A stretch of DNA of 64,000 bases from Actinospineispora eucalypti (GTDB taxonomy: Bacteria > Actinomycetota > Actinomycetes > Mycobacteriales > Pseudonocardiaceae), in NCBI GenBank assembly GCA_014208095.1, contig JACHMT010000002.1, positions 1,488,001 to 1,552,000 on the forward strand. Reading direction: 5' to 3'. This document shows positions 24,815 to 33,744 of this stretch, piece by piece. The translations under genes were made by a program, and so were the position numbers. The notes under the pieces are model-generated. The model was given only the letters and a program-made list of their open reading frames with translations, did not search any database and was not told where the DNA came from. Within the stretch, counting starts at the first letter, position 1; each line of letters opens with the position of its first letter.

Positions 24815-25894
24815 ATGGCCACCATGACCGCGTACCGGCTGCTCGAATGGCAGGCCGGCGGCCGCTACGCCGACGTGCCGGTGCCCGAGCCGGCCGCCGA
24901 CGAGATCCTGGTGCGGGTGCGGGCCGTCGGCCTGTGCCACAGCGACATCCTGCTGCAGGACTCCCCACCCGGCGCCTGGCCGTTCGACCCCGGCTTCACC
25001 CTCGGCCACGAGACGGCCGGGCACGTCGCCGCGCGCGGCGCCCAGGTCACCAACCTCGCCGAGGGTGACCCGGTGCTGCTGTCCTGCGTGCACTCCTGCG
25101 GCCGGTGCGAGCGGTGCCTGCGCGGGCAGGAGAACTACTGCGCCCTGTCCCTGCGGTTCACCACCCGGGGGGTCGGCCTGGACGGCGGCCTGGCCGAGTA
25201 CGTCACCGCGCCGGCCCGCGAAGCCGTCCCGCTGCGGGCGCTCGACCCGGCCGACGCCGCCGTGCTGGCCGACGCCGGCGCCACCGCCTACCACGCGGTA
25301 CGCACCTGCGCCGCCGTGCTGCACCCCGGCACCGCCGCACTGGTCATCGGGGCCGGCGGCCTCGGCGGGTTCGCGGTGCAGCACCTGCGGGCGCTCACCC
25401 GGGCCACGGTCATCGCCGTGGACACCGCCGCCCACCGGCTGGAACACGCCGGCCGGATCGGCGCCCACCACACCCTGCTCTCCGGCGAACCCGGGCCGGG
25501 GCGGACGCCCAGTTCGGCGCCCGACGGGGACACCGACGACACCACCGCCGACCGAATCCGCGCGCTCACCCCCGGCTGCGCCGCCGTGCTCGACTTCGTC
25601 GGCACCGACGACACCCTGGCCCTGGCCGTCGGCGTGGCCGCACCGGTCGGCCGGATCGTCATCTGCGGCGCCGCCGGCGGCCAGGTACCCGTCGGCTGGG
25701 GCCGCCTCCCGGGCGGCTGCCAGCTCTCCGTCAGCTACGGCCACACCCTCGCCGACCTGCGCGACGTGGTCACCCTGGCCGAACAGGACGCCCTGCACAT
25801 CGCGACCGAGCGCTTCCCGTTCGCCCAGGTCGGCGAGGCCTACCGGCGGCTCCGGGAGGGCACCCTCACCAGCCGGGCGGTGATCACCATGTAG
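24815..25894 (+). CDS. Zinc-dependent alcohol dehydrogenase (MDR)
   Basis: 359-aa medium-chain dehydrogenase. Catalytic zinc ligands are Cys41 (GLCHSDI) and His65-Glu66 (GHETAG). The structural-zinc loop is a full four-cysteine CGRCERCLRGQENYC, and the Rossmann motif is GAGGLGGFAVQHL. It follows the SDR with no gap (TGA then ATG) and could start at the second ATG, three codons in. The position suggests consecutive oxidation steps in one pathway. Confidence 0.93.
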   Translation: MATMTAYRLLEWQAGGRYADVPVPEPAADEILVRVRAVGLCHSDILLQDSPPGAWPFDPGFTLGHETAGHVAARGAQVTNLAEGDPVLLSCVHSCGRCERCLRGQENYCALSLRFTTRGVGLDGGLAEYVTAPAREAVPLRALDPADAAVLADAGATAYHAVRTCAAVLHPGTAALVIGAGGLGGFAVQHLRALTRATVIAVDTAAHRLEHAGRIGAHHTLLSGEPGPGRTPSSAPDGDTDDTTADRIRALTPGCAAVLDFVGTDDTLALAVGVAAPVGRIVICGAAGGQVPVGWGRLPGGCQLSVSYGHTLADLRDVVTLAEQDALHIATERFPFAQVGEAYRRLREGTLTSRAVITM

Positions 25895-25928
25895 ACGCCG
25901 GCACCGCGCCGGCACCAGGATCGGCGAC

Positions 25929-27554
25929 ATGACGGTGCCGGCACGGCGGTCGTGGTGGGGTTGGGGCTCGGTCGCGGACGAACTGTCCCCCGCCGAGACC
26001 AAGGCACTGGTGGCGCGCACGGAGGCGTTGCTGCCCGGGCACGACTTCACCGACCATCCACCACCCGACCCGGCCGACCTGCCCATCCCCCCACCCAGGA
26101 TCCAGCCGCCCCCGGCGCTGACCGGGCTGTGCTCCCCCGACCCCCACGACCGGCTCGCGCACGCGCGGGGCAAGGCGTTCCGCGACGTCGTGCGCAACCT
26201 GCACGGCGACGTCACCCACGTCCCGGACCTGGTCGCCCGGCCGCGCACCGAGCAGGACGTGATCGACCTGCTCGACTGGTGCACCGACGCCACGATCCCG
26301 GTGATCCCCTACGGCGGCGGCAGCTCCGTCGTCGGCGGCATCGAACCACGCTTCGACTCCCCCGCCATCGCCCTCGACCTGCAGCACCTCGACCAGGTAC
26401 TCGAGGTCGACCGGACCAGCCGGGCCGCGCGCATCCAGGCCGGCACCTACGGACCCGCGCTGGAGTCCCAACTCCGGCCGCACGGGCTCACCCTGCGCCA
26501 CTTCCCCCAGTCCTTCGCCTACTCCACCCTCGGCGGCTGGCTGGCCACCCGAGCCGGCGGACACTTCGCCACCCTGTACACCCACATCGACGACCTCACC
26601 GAGTCGCTGCGGGTGATCACCCCGGCCGGCACCGGCGAAACCCGCCGGCTGCCCGGATCGGGCGCCGGCCCTTCCCCGGACCGGCTGTTCCTCGGTTCGG
26701 AAGGCACCCTCGGCGTCATCACCGAGGCCTGGATGCGGCTGCGGGACCGGCCACGCTGGCAGACCACCTGCTCCGTCTCGTTCACCGACTACCCGGCGGC
26801 GGTCGCCGCCACCCGCGCGCTGGCCCAGTCCGGGCTGCACCCGTCGAACTGCCGCCTGCTCGATCCCGCCGAGGCATTCCTCAGCACCGCCACCACGGTG
26901 GACGGCGGGCTGCTCATCGTCGCCTTCGAATCCGCCGACCACCCCGTGGACGCCTGGCTGGCCCGCGCCGTGGAGATCACTGCCGGGCACGGCGGCACCG
27001 TCCTGTCCACCCGCCACCGGGGCGAGGAAACCACCGACTCCGCCGGGTCCTGGCGCTCGGCCTTCCTGCGGATGCCCTACCAACGCGACGCCCTCGCCCG
27101 GCGCGCCATGATCGTCGAAACCTTCGAGACCGCCTGCACCTGGGACCGTTTCGAAACCCTGCACGCCGCCATCACCGACGCCGCGCACCAGGCCCTCACC
27201 GCCATCCGCGGAGCCGGACTGATCTCCTGCCGGTTCACCCACGTCTACCCCGACGGACCCGCCCCCTACTACAGCGTCTACGCCCCCGGCCGGTGGGGCT
27301 CCACCGTCGCCCAGTGGGACGAGATCAAGCACGCCGTCTCCGAGGCGATCATCGACAACGGCGGCACGATCACCCACCACCACGCCGTCGGCCGCGACCA
27401 CCGGCCCTGGTACGACCGGCAACGCCCCGACCCGTTCGCCGCCGCCCTGCGCGCCGCCAAGCACGCCCTGGACCCCGCCGGCATCCTCAACCCGGGCGTC
27501 CTCCTCTCCGGTGAGTCGCCGTTGGCTCAGCTCGATACGCCGTCGCCGAGGTAG
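25929..27554 (+). CDS. FAD-binding oxidase, alkyl-DHAP-synthase-like
   Basis: 541-aa FAD-linked oxidase of the VAO/PCMH group, closest in layout to alkyldihydroxyacetonephosphate synthase (AGPS). It shows the RRSWWGWGS start, FAD loop PVIPYGGGSSVVGG, SEGTLGVITEAWMR, the HHHAVGRDHRPWY histidine motif of AGPS-like proteins and the terminal LDPAGILNPG. Bacteria rarely make ether lipids this way, so many such homologues are simply FAD dehydrogenases; the reaction is open. It starts 34 nt after the alcohol dehydrogenase and overlaps the convergent livF gene by 28 nt. Confidence 0.88.
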   Translation: MTVPARRSWWGWGSVADELSPAETKALVARTEALLPGHDFTDHPPPDPADLPIPPPRIQPPPALTGLCSPDPHDRLAHARGKAFRDVVRNLHGDVTHVPDLVARPRTEQDVIDLLDWCTDATIPVIPYGGGSSVVGGIEPRFDSPAIALDLQHLDQVLEVDRTSRAARIQAGTYGPALESQLRPHGLTLRHFPQSFAYSTLGGWLATRAGGHFATLYTHIDDLTESLRVITPAGTGETRRLPGSGAGPSPDRLFLGSEGTLGVITEAWMRLRDRPRWQTTCSVSFTDYPAAVAATRALAQSGLHPSNCRLLDPAEAFLSTATTVDGGLLIVAFESADHPVDAWLARAVEITAGHGGTVLSTRHRGEETTDSAGSWRSAFLRMPYQRDALARRAMIVETFETACTWDRFETLHAAITDAAHQALTAIRGAGLISCRFTHVYPDGPAPYYSVYAPGRWGSTVAQWDEIKHAVSEAIIDNGGTITHHHAVGRDHRPWYDRQRPDPFAAALRAAKHALDPAGILNPGVLLSGESPLAQLDTPSPR

Positions 27555-28249
27555 GCCTCCCGCACGCGCGGGTCGGCGAGCAGCTCCGTACCGGTGCCGG
27601 ACAGCGTGGTGCGACCGAGGTCGATCACGTAGGCGTAGTCGGACAGCGAAAGCGCGGCCAGCGCGTTCTGCTCCACCAGCAACACCGTCGTGCCCGACTC
27701 CCGCAGCTCGCGAACCGTCTCGAGGATCCGCCTGGTCATGATCGGCGAGAGCCCCATCGACGGCTCGTCGAGCATGAGCAGCTCCGGGCGCGACATCAGG
27801 GCGCGGCCGATCGCCAGCATCTGCTGCTCGCCACCGGAGAACAGGCCGGCCTTCTCCCGCTGCCGCATACCGAGAGCCGGGAACAGCGCGTAGATCCGCT
27901 CCAGGTCGGCCGCGATCCCGAGCTCGTCGCGGCGGGTGTGGGCGCCCAGGCGCAGGTTCTCCTCCACCGTCATCCGCGCGAACAGCCGTCGCCCCTCCGG
28001 GCTGTGCGCCACGCCGAGGGCGAGGATCTTGTGCGCGGGCAGCCGGTGCAGCGGCTCTCCGTCCAGCAGGATCTCCCCCGTGACCGGGCGCAGCAGCCCG
28101 GAGATCGTGCGCAGGGTAGTGGTCTTGCCGGCGCCGTTGCTGCCGATCAGGCTGACGATCTCGCCGCGGCCGACACAGAACGACACACCGCGCACCGCCT
28201 GGATCGAGCCGTACGCGACCGTGAGGTCCCTTACCTCGAGGAAACTCAT
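27527..28249 (-). CDS. livF: Branched-chain-type ABC transporter ATPase (LivF)
   Basis: 240-aa ATPase of a hydrophobic amino acid/branched-chain-type importer. Walker A is GSNGAGKTT, the signature is FSGGEQQMLAIGRAL and Walker B is LLMLDEPSMGL; length and order are normal for LivF. It is the last gene of the five-gene transporter operon and overlaps livG by 4 nt. In actinobacteria such systems import amino acids, but also amides, urea or aromatic acids, so the cargo is open. Confidence 0.95.
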   Translation of the reverse strand: MSFLEVRDLTVAYGSIQAVRGVSFCVGRGEIVSLIGSNGAGKTTTLRTISGLLRPVTGEILLDGEPLHRLPAHKILALGVAHSPEGRRLFARMTVEENLRLGAHTRRDELGIAADLERIYALFPALGMRQREKAGLFSGGEQQMLAIGRALMSRPELLMLDEPSMGLSPIMTRRILETVRELRESGTTVLLVEQNALAALSLSDYAYVIDLGRTTLSGTGTELLADPRVREAYLGDGVSS

Positions 28250-29079
28250 CCGAGTCGCCCCCCACGGACCTGGTCGGGCGGCGCGCCCAGGTAGGCCTCG
28301 ATGACGCGGGGGTCAGCGCGCACCTCGCCGGGCGAGCCCTCCGTCAGCACCATGCCCCGCACCAGGACCACCACGTGGTCACACAGGCCGAAGATGAACT
28401 TCGTGTCGTGCTCGATGACGACCACCGAGATCCCGAGGTCGCGGATGGCGAAGATGAGCCGCCGGGTAGCCGCGGTCTCCTGGGCGTTCATGCCGGCGGT
28501 CGGCTCGTCGAGCAGCAGCACCGCGGGATCGGTGGCCAACGCCCGGGCGATCTCGAGCCGGCGCTGGTCGCCGTAGGGCAGGTTGCGGGCCAGCTCGCCG
28601 GAGAAGCGGGTCAGCCCGACGAACGCCAGCAGCTCGCTCGCCCGCGCCGCGGCCTCCGCTTCGCCGCGCCGGAAGGACGGGCCGTGCAGCAGCGACGACA
28701 GCACGCCTTGCCTCATCCGGATGTGCCGGCCGACCAGCACGTTCTCCACCGCCGTCATGTTCGGGAAGAGCCGGATGTTCTGGAACGTCCTGGCCACCCC
28801 GCGCTCGGTGACGCGCGCGGGGTCCCGAGGCAGCTGCGCCCCGCGCAGCAGGACCGAGCCCGACGCGGGCGAGTACAACCCCGTGAGGCAGTTGAACAGC
28901 GTGGTCTTGCCGGCCCCGTTCGGTCCGATCAGGCCGATGATCTGGCCCTCGGCGAGCGTGAACGACACGTCCTTCAACGCGGTCAGCCCGCCGAACCGGA
29001 TGGTCACGGCGACGGCCCGCAGGACCGGTTCGCCGATGACCAGCGGGCGTGCGAAATCCTCCGTGGGCTGCTCGGACAT
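28246..29079 (-). CDS. livG: Branched-chain-type ABC transporter ATPase (LivG)
   Basis: 277-aa ATPase. Walker A GPNGAGKTTLFNC, signature segment LPYGDQRRLEIARAL and Walker B LLLDEPTAGMN are visible, with the longer insert after Walker A that distinguishes LivG from LivF (QNIRLFPNMTAVENV). It directly follows livM with no intergenic base and overlaps livF by ATGA. It forms the ATPase heterodimer with LivF. Confidence 0.95.
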   Translation of the reverse strand: MSEQPTEDFARPLVIGEPVLRAVAVTIRFGGLTALKDVSFTLAEGQIIGLIGPNGAGKTTLFNCLTGLYSPASGSVLLRGAQLPRDPARVTERGVARTFQNIRLFPNMTAVENVLVGRHIRMRQGVLSSLLHGPSFRRGEAEAAARASELLAFVGLTRFSGELARNLPYGDQRRLEIARALATDPAVLLLDEPTAGMNAQETAATRRLIFAIRDLGISVVVIEHDTKFIFGLCDHVVVLVRGMVLTEGSPGEVRADPRVIEAYLGAPPDQVRGGRLG

Positions 29080-30765
29080 TCACCGGCCCGCCTTCCCGGT
29101 GGCCGCGATCACCGGCAGCACGACGGTGGGCTGCTCGGACTCGGGAGCAAGCTCCGCCCGCCGGTGTGCGTCGGGTACCAGGCCCTGCGGCCGGAACCGC
29201 ATGATGAGGACCAGCGCGATCCCGAACAGCAGCAGCCGGTAGTCGGCGAACTCCCGCAGCTTCTCCGGCAGCACGAACAGGATCGACGCGCCGAGCACCG
29301 CCCCCGGAATGGTCCCCATCCCGCCGAGGATCACCGCGGCGAGCAGGGTGACCGACTCGATGAACCGGAAGCTCTCGTAGGAGGCGGTTGCCGTCTTGTG
29401 CGCGAAGAACGCGCCGGCCAGGCCGGCGAGCATGGCGCCGACCAGGAAGGCGAGGATCTTGATCCGCCCGGTGTGGATGCCCATCGCGCGCGCCGCGTCC
29501 TCGTCCTCGCGGATCGCGATCCAGGCCCGCCCCAAACGGGATTCCTTCAGGTTGGCGAAGGCGAGCATCGCGCCCGCGACGATGAGCACGATCAACACGT
29601 AGTAGGGCGCACCGGGGGCCACCGGGATGCCCCCGATGACCAACTGGTCGTCGAAGCCGTGGCCGAACAGCGACAGCGGCGGAATGCCCGGGATGGCGTT
29701 CGAGCCCCCGGTGAGCCCGCCGATGTCGTTCTGCGCGGTGCGGACGAAGATCTCGCCGAAGGCGAGGGTGACGATCGCCAGGTAGTCGCCCCGGACCCGC
29801 AGCGTGGGCGATCCCACGATCGCGCCGAACAACCCCGCCACCACCGCGCTGATGATCATTACCAGCGGGAACGGCAGCTCGACCCCGATGCGCGACGCCG
29901 CCGCGCCCGAGAGGTTCGCCGCGACGAACGCGCCGATGCCCAGGAACGCGATGTAGCCGAGGTCCAGCAGCCCGGCCAGCCCCACCACGATGTTCAGGCC
30001 GATCGCCGCGGCGGCGTACACGCCGATGTTGGCCGCGACCGTCATCCAGTACTCCGTGCCGGCCCCGGTGAACGGCAGCGCGAGCGCGCACAGCAACAGC
30101 ACGCCGACGCTGAACCCCCGGTGGTGCTCCGACAGCGCCGCCACCCACGAGGCCAGCCCCGACGCGTGCAGCGCTCCCATCCCGGCGCCGGCCGCGGCGA
30201 GGAAGCTCAGGAACACCGCACCCGCGTACCCGCCCGCCGCACCGCCGTGTCCGCCGCTGGTGAGCACCGCGGACACCAGCGGCAACAGCGCGACGATCAC
30301 CCCCAGCAGCAACAGCCGCTCGCCCCACGGGTTGAACCGCCACCGCCAGCCCGGGACGTCCGCCCCCCGGCCCCGGCCGGCCCCCACCAGGACCAGGACG
30401 CCGCCCACCAGAGCGACGGGAGCCCCGAACGCCACGTCCGCACCGGACGCGGTGACGGCGCCGAGCCCACCACCCCGCACCGTGATCCACAGCCCGTTGA
30501 GGAGGCTGATCGCGACGATTCCGGCGCCCAGTGCCCGCAGGATCCCGCACCTCCCCGGGACCCCCACCAGCGCGACCGCCAAAACCGCGACCCCGAGCAG
30601 CAGCAGGTGCAGACGGAACCCGCTCACCGCGAGCGGCTCCGTGAAGAACTCCAGCGTGGCGTTGGCCGGATACGGCCCCTGGTTGAGCACGAAGGTCGCC
30701 CAGGGCAGATAGGTCCCGGCCACGGTGAGCAGGCCGCCGGCGATCCGCGGCACCGTGGCGTTCAT
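29080..30765 (-). CDS. livM: Branched-chain-type ABC permease (LivM) with long N-terminal membrane extension
   Basis: 561-aa permease. From about residue 240 the protein matches LivM (NIGVYAAAAIGLNIVVGLAGLLDLGYIAFLGIGAF, later GDYLAIVTLAFGEIF and the GGMGTIPGAVLGA loop). Residues 1-235 are an extra region with several hydrophobic segments (near 8-25, 50-70, 80-98, 115-130, 150-170, 180-200) and no family I recognise. Ordinary LivM proteins are about 300-420 aa. It overlaps livH by 4 nt, so the start at 30765 is well supported. The extension may be an additional membrane module. Confidence 0.9.
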   Translation of the reverse strand: MNATVPRIAGGLLTVAGTYLPWATFVLNQGPYPANATLEFFTEPLAVSGFRLHLLLLGVAVLAVALVGVPGRCGILRALGAGIVAISLLNGLWITVRGGGLGAVTASGADVAFGAPVALVGGVLVLVGAGRGRGADVPGWRWRFNPWGERLLLLGVIVALLPLVSAVLTSGGHGGAAGGYAGAVFLSFLAAAGAGMGALHASGLASWVAALSEHHRGFSVGVLLLCALALPFTGAGTEYWMTVAANIGVYAAAAIGLNIVVGLAGLLDLGYIAFLGIGAFVAANLSGAAASRIGVELPFPLVMIISAVVAGLFGAIVGSPTLRVRGDYLAIVTLAFGEIFVRTAQNDIGGLTGGSNAIPGIPPLSLFGHGFDDQLVIGGIPVAPGAPYYVLIVLIVAGAMLAFANLKESRLGRAWIAIREDEDAARAMGIHTGRIKILAFLVGAMLAGLAGAFFAHKTATASYESFRFIESVTLLAAVILGGMGTIPGAVLGASILFVLPEKLREFADYRLLLFGIALVLIMRFRPQGLVPDAHRRAELAPESEQPTVVLPVIAATGKAGR

Positions 30766-31688
30766 GCCCGCACCCGTTCCGTCTCGCCGAAGAAGCCCCT
30801 CGGCCGGTACACCAACACCGCGATCAGCACCACGAAGATCCAGACGTAGTCGTAGGCGGTGCCGCCCGGCAGGTACTGCCCGCCGAGCGCCTTCACCAGC
30901 CCGATCACCAGCCCGCCGACCACGGCGCCGCCGATGTTCCCGATACCGCCGAGCACGGCGGCCGTGAACGCGAGAATGCCGGTCTGGAAGCCGATGTCGA
31001 TGTTGACGAAGCCCAGGTCGGCCCCGTAGAGCACCCCCGCGACACCGGCGAGCACCCCACCCAGGGCGAACGTCGTCACGATGACCCGATCGGGGTCGAT
31101 GCCCATCAGCCGGGCGGTGTCCCGGTCCTGCGCGATGGCGCGCATCGCCCTTCCCGACCGCGAGCGCTCGACGAACCGCCGCAACGCAACCGCCAGCACC
31201 ACCGCCACGGCGATGATCAGCGCACCGGTGTAGCGGATGGGCACGCCGTCACCGATCGGGAGTACGTAGGCACCCTCGAGGAACACCCGGGGGAACGGCA
31301 GCGGCGAGATCGCTCCCGGGTAGAAGACCCGCACCGCCTCCTGCAGCGCGACCGACATGCCCAGCGCGGTGATCAGCGGCGCGAGCCTCGGCGCGTCACG
31401 CAGCGGCCGGTAGGCGAACCGCTCCATCGCCACCGCCACCCCGGCCGAGACCGCCGCGCCGCCGACCAGCAGCAGCGGTAGCGCCAGGTACCACCGCTGC
31501 TGCAGGAAGGGGGGCAACAGGTAGGTGGTCATGGCCAGTCCGCCGTACGCACCCACCATGAACACCTCGCCGTGTGCGAAGTTGATCAGCTGGATGATGC
31601 CGTAGACCATCGTGTAACCCAGCGCGATCAGCCCGATCAGGGAACCGAGCACCAGACCGTTGACGACCTGCGAGAGCAGCGTGGACAA
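30762..31688 (-). CDS. livH: Branched-chain-type ABC permease (LivH)
   Basis: 308-aa inner-membrane permease with about eight TM segments. Typical LivH motifs are GLVLGSLIGLIALGYTMVYGIIQLINFAHGE near the N-terminus and the GGIGNIGGAVVGG coupling loop near residue 255. It begins 6 nt after the binding-protein gene and overlaps livM. It pairs with LivM to form the channel. Confidence 0.95.
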   Translation of the reverse strand: MSTLLSQVVNGLVLGSLIGLIALGYTMVYGIIQLINFAHGEVFMVGAYGGLAMTTYLLPPFLQQRWYLALPLLLVGGAAVSAGVAVAMERFAYRPLRDAPRLAPLITALGMSVALQEAVRVFYPGAISPLPFPRVFLEGAYVLPIGDGVPIRYTGALIIAVAVVLAVALRRFVERSRSGRAMRAIAQDRDTARLMGIDPDRVIVTTFALGGVLAGVAGVLYGADLGFVNIDIGFQTGILAFTAAVLGGIGNIGGAVVGGLVIGLVKALGGQYLPGGTAYDYVWIFVVLIAVLVYRPRGFFGETERVRA

Positions 31689-31694
31689 CTCCGG

Positions 31695-32930
31695 TCAGCT
31701 CGACGGCTCGAAGACACCGGTCTCCAGGGGCGCGAACCCCCGGTCCTTCACCGTGTAGACCGTCAACACCTTGTTGGTCGTATCGCCGAACTGGTCGAAC
31801 GCCACCTTTCCGCTCGCCCCGGCGAGGTTGGTGCGCTGCACCGCCTGGATGAGCTTCGGCCGGCCGGACTCGTCGAACCCTCCGCTCCGCGCCATTCCCG
31901 CCAGCGCCTCGATGATCACGTTGGTCGCGTCGAAGGTCATCGGCCCGTACGCGCTGGACGGCTCGGGGTAACCCGCCGCCGCGTACGCGTCGACGAACGC
32001 CCGCGCGCTGGAGAGCGACTCCACCGGGGCGCCGATGTTCGTGGCGAAATCCCCGGGCCGCCCGCCCAGCTTGACGTACTGCGGGTCGGCGATGCCGTCG
32101 CCGCCCATCAGCGGAATGTCCACGCCGGCCTCTGCCAGCTGCCGGGACAGCGGACCCGCGGCGGGGTACTCGCCGCCGTAGTACACCGCGTCCGGCCGGC
32201 TCGAACGGATGGCGGCGATCGTCGAGGAGAAGTCGGTGTCCTTCTCCCCCACCTTCTCCCGGGCCACGACGCGCGCGCCGAGGCGCTCGGCCTCCGCCAC
32301 GAAGTTCTCGACCAGCCCAACCCCGTAGGTCTTGCCGTCGTCGATGACCGCGATCCGCTTCTTGCCGGCCTTCCGCACCAGGTACCGCGCGCCGAACGGC
32401 CCCTGCACGAGGTCGTTGGCCGCCACCCTGAAGTAGCTGGGGAACGGACGTTTCGGCTTGGTAGCGGCCGCCTCGCCCCTGGTCAGCGCCGGCCCGGTGT
32501 TGCCGGGGGAGATCAGCACCAGCGACCGCTGGGCCAGGATCGGCGCGGCCGCCTGCGCGGTGGACGAGTTGTACGTGCCGACCACCGCCGTCATCGCCGG
32601 GTCGGCGGCCAGCTTCGTCGCCGCCTGCGCCGCGATCTGCGGCAGGCTCTGGTCGTCCTCGGGCTGGAACGCGAGGCGGTAACCCGGCACCGCGCAGTTC
32701 CGGTTGGCCTGGTCGACCGCCAGGTCGGCCGAGTTGCGCATGCCCAGGCCGATCGCCGACAGGCCTCCGGACATCGGCGCGATCATCCCGACGACCAGCG
32801 TGCCCTTGCTGGTGTCGCACGACGGGCCGGCGGCGGAGCCGCCCTCCGAACGGTTCGTCCCGCACGCCGTGAGCAGCATTGCGCCGACCATGACCAACCC
32901 GGTGGCGGTGACTGCTTGTCTCCGACTCAT
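31695..32930 (-). CDS. livK: Substrate-binding lipoprotein of the branched-chain-type ABC transporter
   Basis: 411-aa extracellular binding protein (periplasmic binding protein type I fold). The N-terminal signal has an SRR motif and a lipobox LLTAC with the lipidated Cys near residue 23. The mature part shows the Leu/Ile/Val-binding pattern (VVGMIAPMSGGLSAIGLGM, VVGTYNSSTAQAAAPIL). ATG 32930 is chosen over 33020 because it gives a clean signal peptide and is preceded by GGAGGAAG. First gene of the operon; TACCCC boxes upstream near 33038 may link it to the adjacent two-component system. Confidence 0.93.
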   Translation of the reverse strand: MSRRQAVTATGLVMVGAMLLTACGTNRSEGGSAAGPSCDTSKGTLVVGMIAPMSGGLSAIGLGMRNSADLAVDQANRNCAVPGYRLAFQPEDDQSLPQIAAQAATKLAADPAMTAVVGTYNSSTAQAAAPILAQRSLVLISPGNTGPALTRGEAAATKPKRPFPSYFRVAANDLVQGPFGARYLVRKAGKKRIAVIDDGKTYGVGLVENFVAEAERLGARVVAREKVGEKDTDFSSTIAAIRSSRPDAVYYGGEYPAAGPLSRQLAEAGVDIPLMGGDGIADPQYVKLGGRPGDFATNIGAPVESLSSARAFVDAYAAAGYPEPSSAYGPMTFDATNVIIEALAGMARSGGFDESGRPKLIQAVQRTNLAGASGKVAFDQFGDTTNKVLTVYTVKDRGFAPLETGVFEPSS

Positions 32931-33037
32931 CGCTGTTGCTTCCTCCGTCACGTCCGGATCGGGCGGAGCGCCCGATGCCGCGCGTGACGCTAAAGGAGTG
33001 ATCAGCTCCAGTCGTCCCACTCGAACGGGACCTCATC

Positions 33038-33067
33038 TACCCCAAACGGCGTATCGCCCGTTACCCC
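33038..33067. promoter_or_regulatory. TACCCC direct boxes upstream of the ABC operon
   Basis: TACCCC occurs at 33038-33043 and 33062-33067, 24 bp apart in the same orientation, about 110-135 bp before the binding-protein gene. The second copy overlaps the 3' end of the response regulator gene. The same hexamer is arranged as an inverted pair before the kinase gene (34911-34940), suggesting a common NarL-type operator. Confidence 0.4.
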
Positions 33068-33744
33068 GAACGAGGGGGGTGCGCCGAGGCAGGCAGGACC
33101 AGCCCGGTCTCGTACGCCACGACGACGGCTTGCGCGCGGCTGGTCAGGTGCAGCTTCGCCATCATGCGCTTGACGTGGGTCTTCACCGTGGCCTCGCTGA
33201 GCACCAACCGCTGGGCGATCTGGGCGTTGGTCAGGCCGTTGCCGACCAGGCGCAGGACCTCCGTCTCGCGGGGGGTCAGCTCGGCCAGGTGCGCGTTCGC
33301 CGCGGCCACCGTCCGGTGGTGCTGGGCGTAGGTCTCGACCAGCCGGTGGGTGATGCGCGGCGTGATCAGGACGTCGCCCGCCGCGACGGCGTGGACGGCG
33401 GAGATGATGCGGTCCGCTGGGGTGTCCTTGAGCAGGAAGCCGGACGCGCCTTCGCCGAGTGCGGTGTACACGTACTCGTCGAGGTCGAAGGTGGTCAGCA
33501 CGATGATCCGGGGCGGGGCTTCGGCAGCCGCCGCCAGGATCCGGCGGGTGGCCGCGATCCCGTCCAGCACCGGCATCCTGATGTCCATCAGGATCACGTC
33601 CGGGCGGGTCTCGGCCGCCAACGCGACGGCCTCGACACCGTCGGCCGCCTCGCCGACCACCTCGAGCCCCGGCGCGGCGGTGAACAGGGCGACCAGCCCA
33701 CCGCGGATCAGCGCCTGGTCGTCGACGACCAGCAAGCGAATCAT
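33061..33744 (-). CDS. NarL/LuxR-type response regulator
   Basis: 227-aa two-domain regulator. The receiver domain has the phospho-acceptor Asp54 (VILMDIRMP) and acidic pair Asp8-Asp9. The C-terminal LuxR helix-turn-helix (LTPRETEVLRLVGNGLTNAQIAQRLVLSEATVKTHVKR) binds DNA. It overlaps the kinase gene by ATGA and is its cognate partner. It lies directly upstream of the ABC operon on the same strand, so the transporter may be a target. Confidence 0.94.
   Translation of the reverse strand: MIRLLVVDDQALIRGGLVALFTAAPGLEVVGEAADGVEAVALAAETRPDVILMDIRMPVLDGIAATRRILAAAAEAPPRIIVLTTFDLDEYVYTALGEGASGFLLKDTPADRIISAVHAVAAGDVLITPRITHRLVETYAQHHRTVAAANAHLAELTPRETEVLRLVGNGLTNAQIAQRLVLSEATVKTHVKRMMAKLHLTSRAQAVVVAYETGLVLPASAHPPRSG

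Noticed and set aside
23681..26293. 870-codon minus-strand frame opposite SDR, alcohol dehydrogenase and FAD oxidase genes
   Set aside because: Gly/Val/Asp-rich antisense shadow without any motif; the plus strand carries complete enzymes.
28375..30849. 824-codon plus-strand frame opposite livG and livM
   Set aside because: Shadow frame; highly charged, repetitive composition and no conserved domain.
33061..33067. TACCCC at the end of the response regulator gene as an independent operator
   Set aside because: It overlaps the TAA stop region of a coding sequence and is convincing only together with the intergenic copy; kept as part of a low-confidence site.
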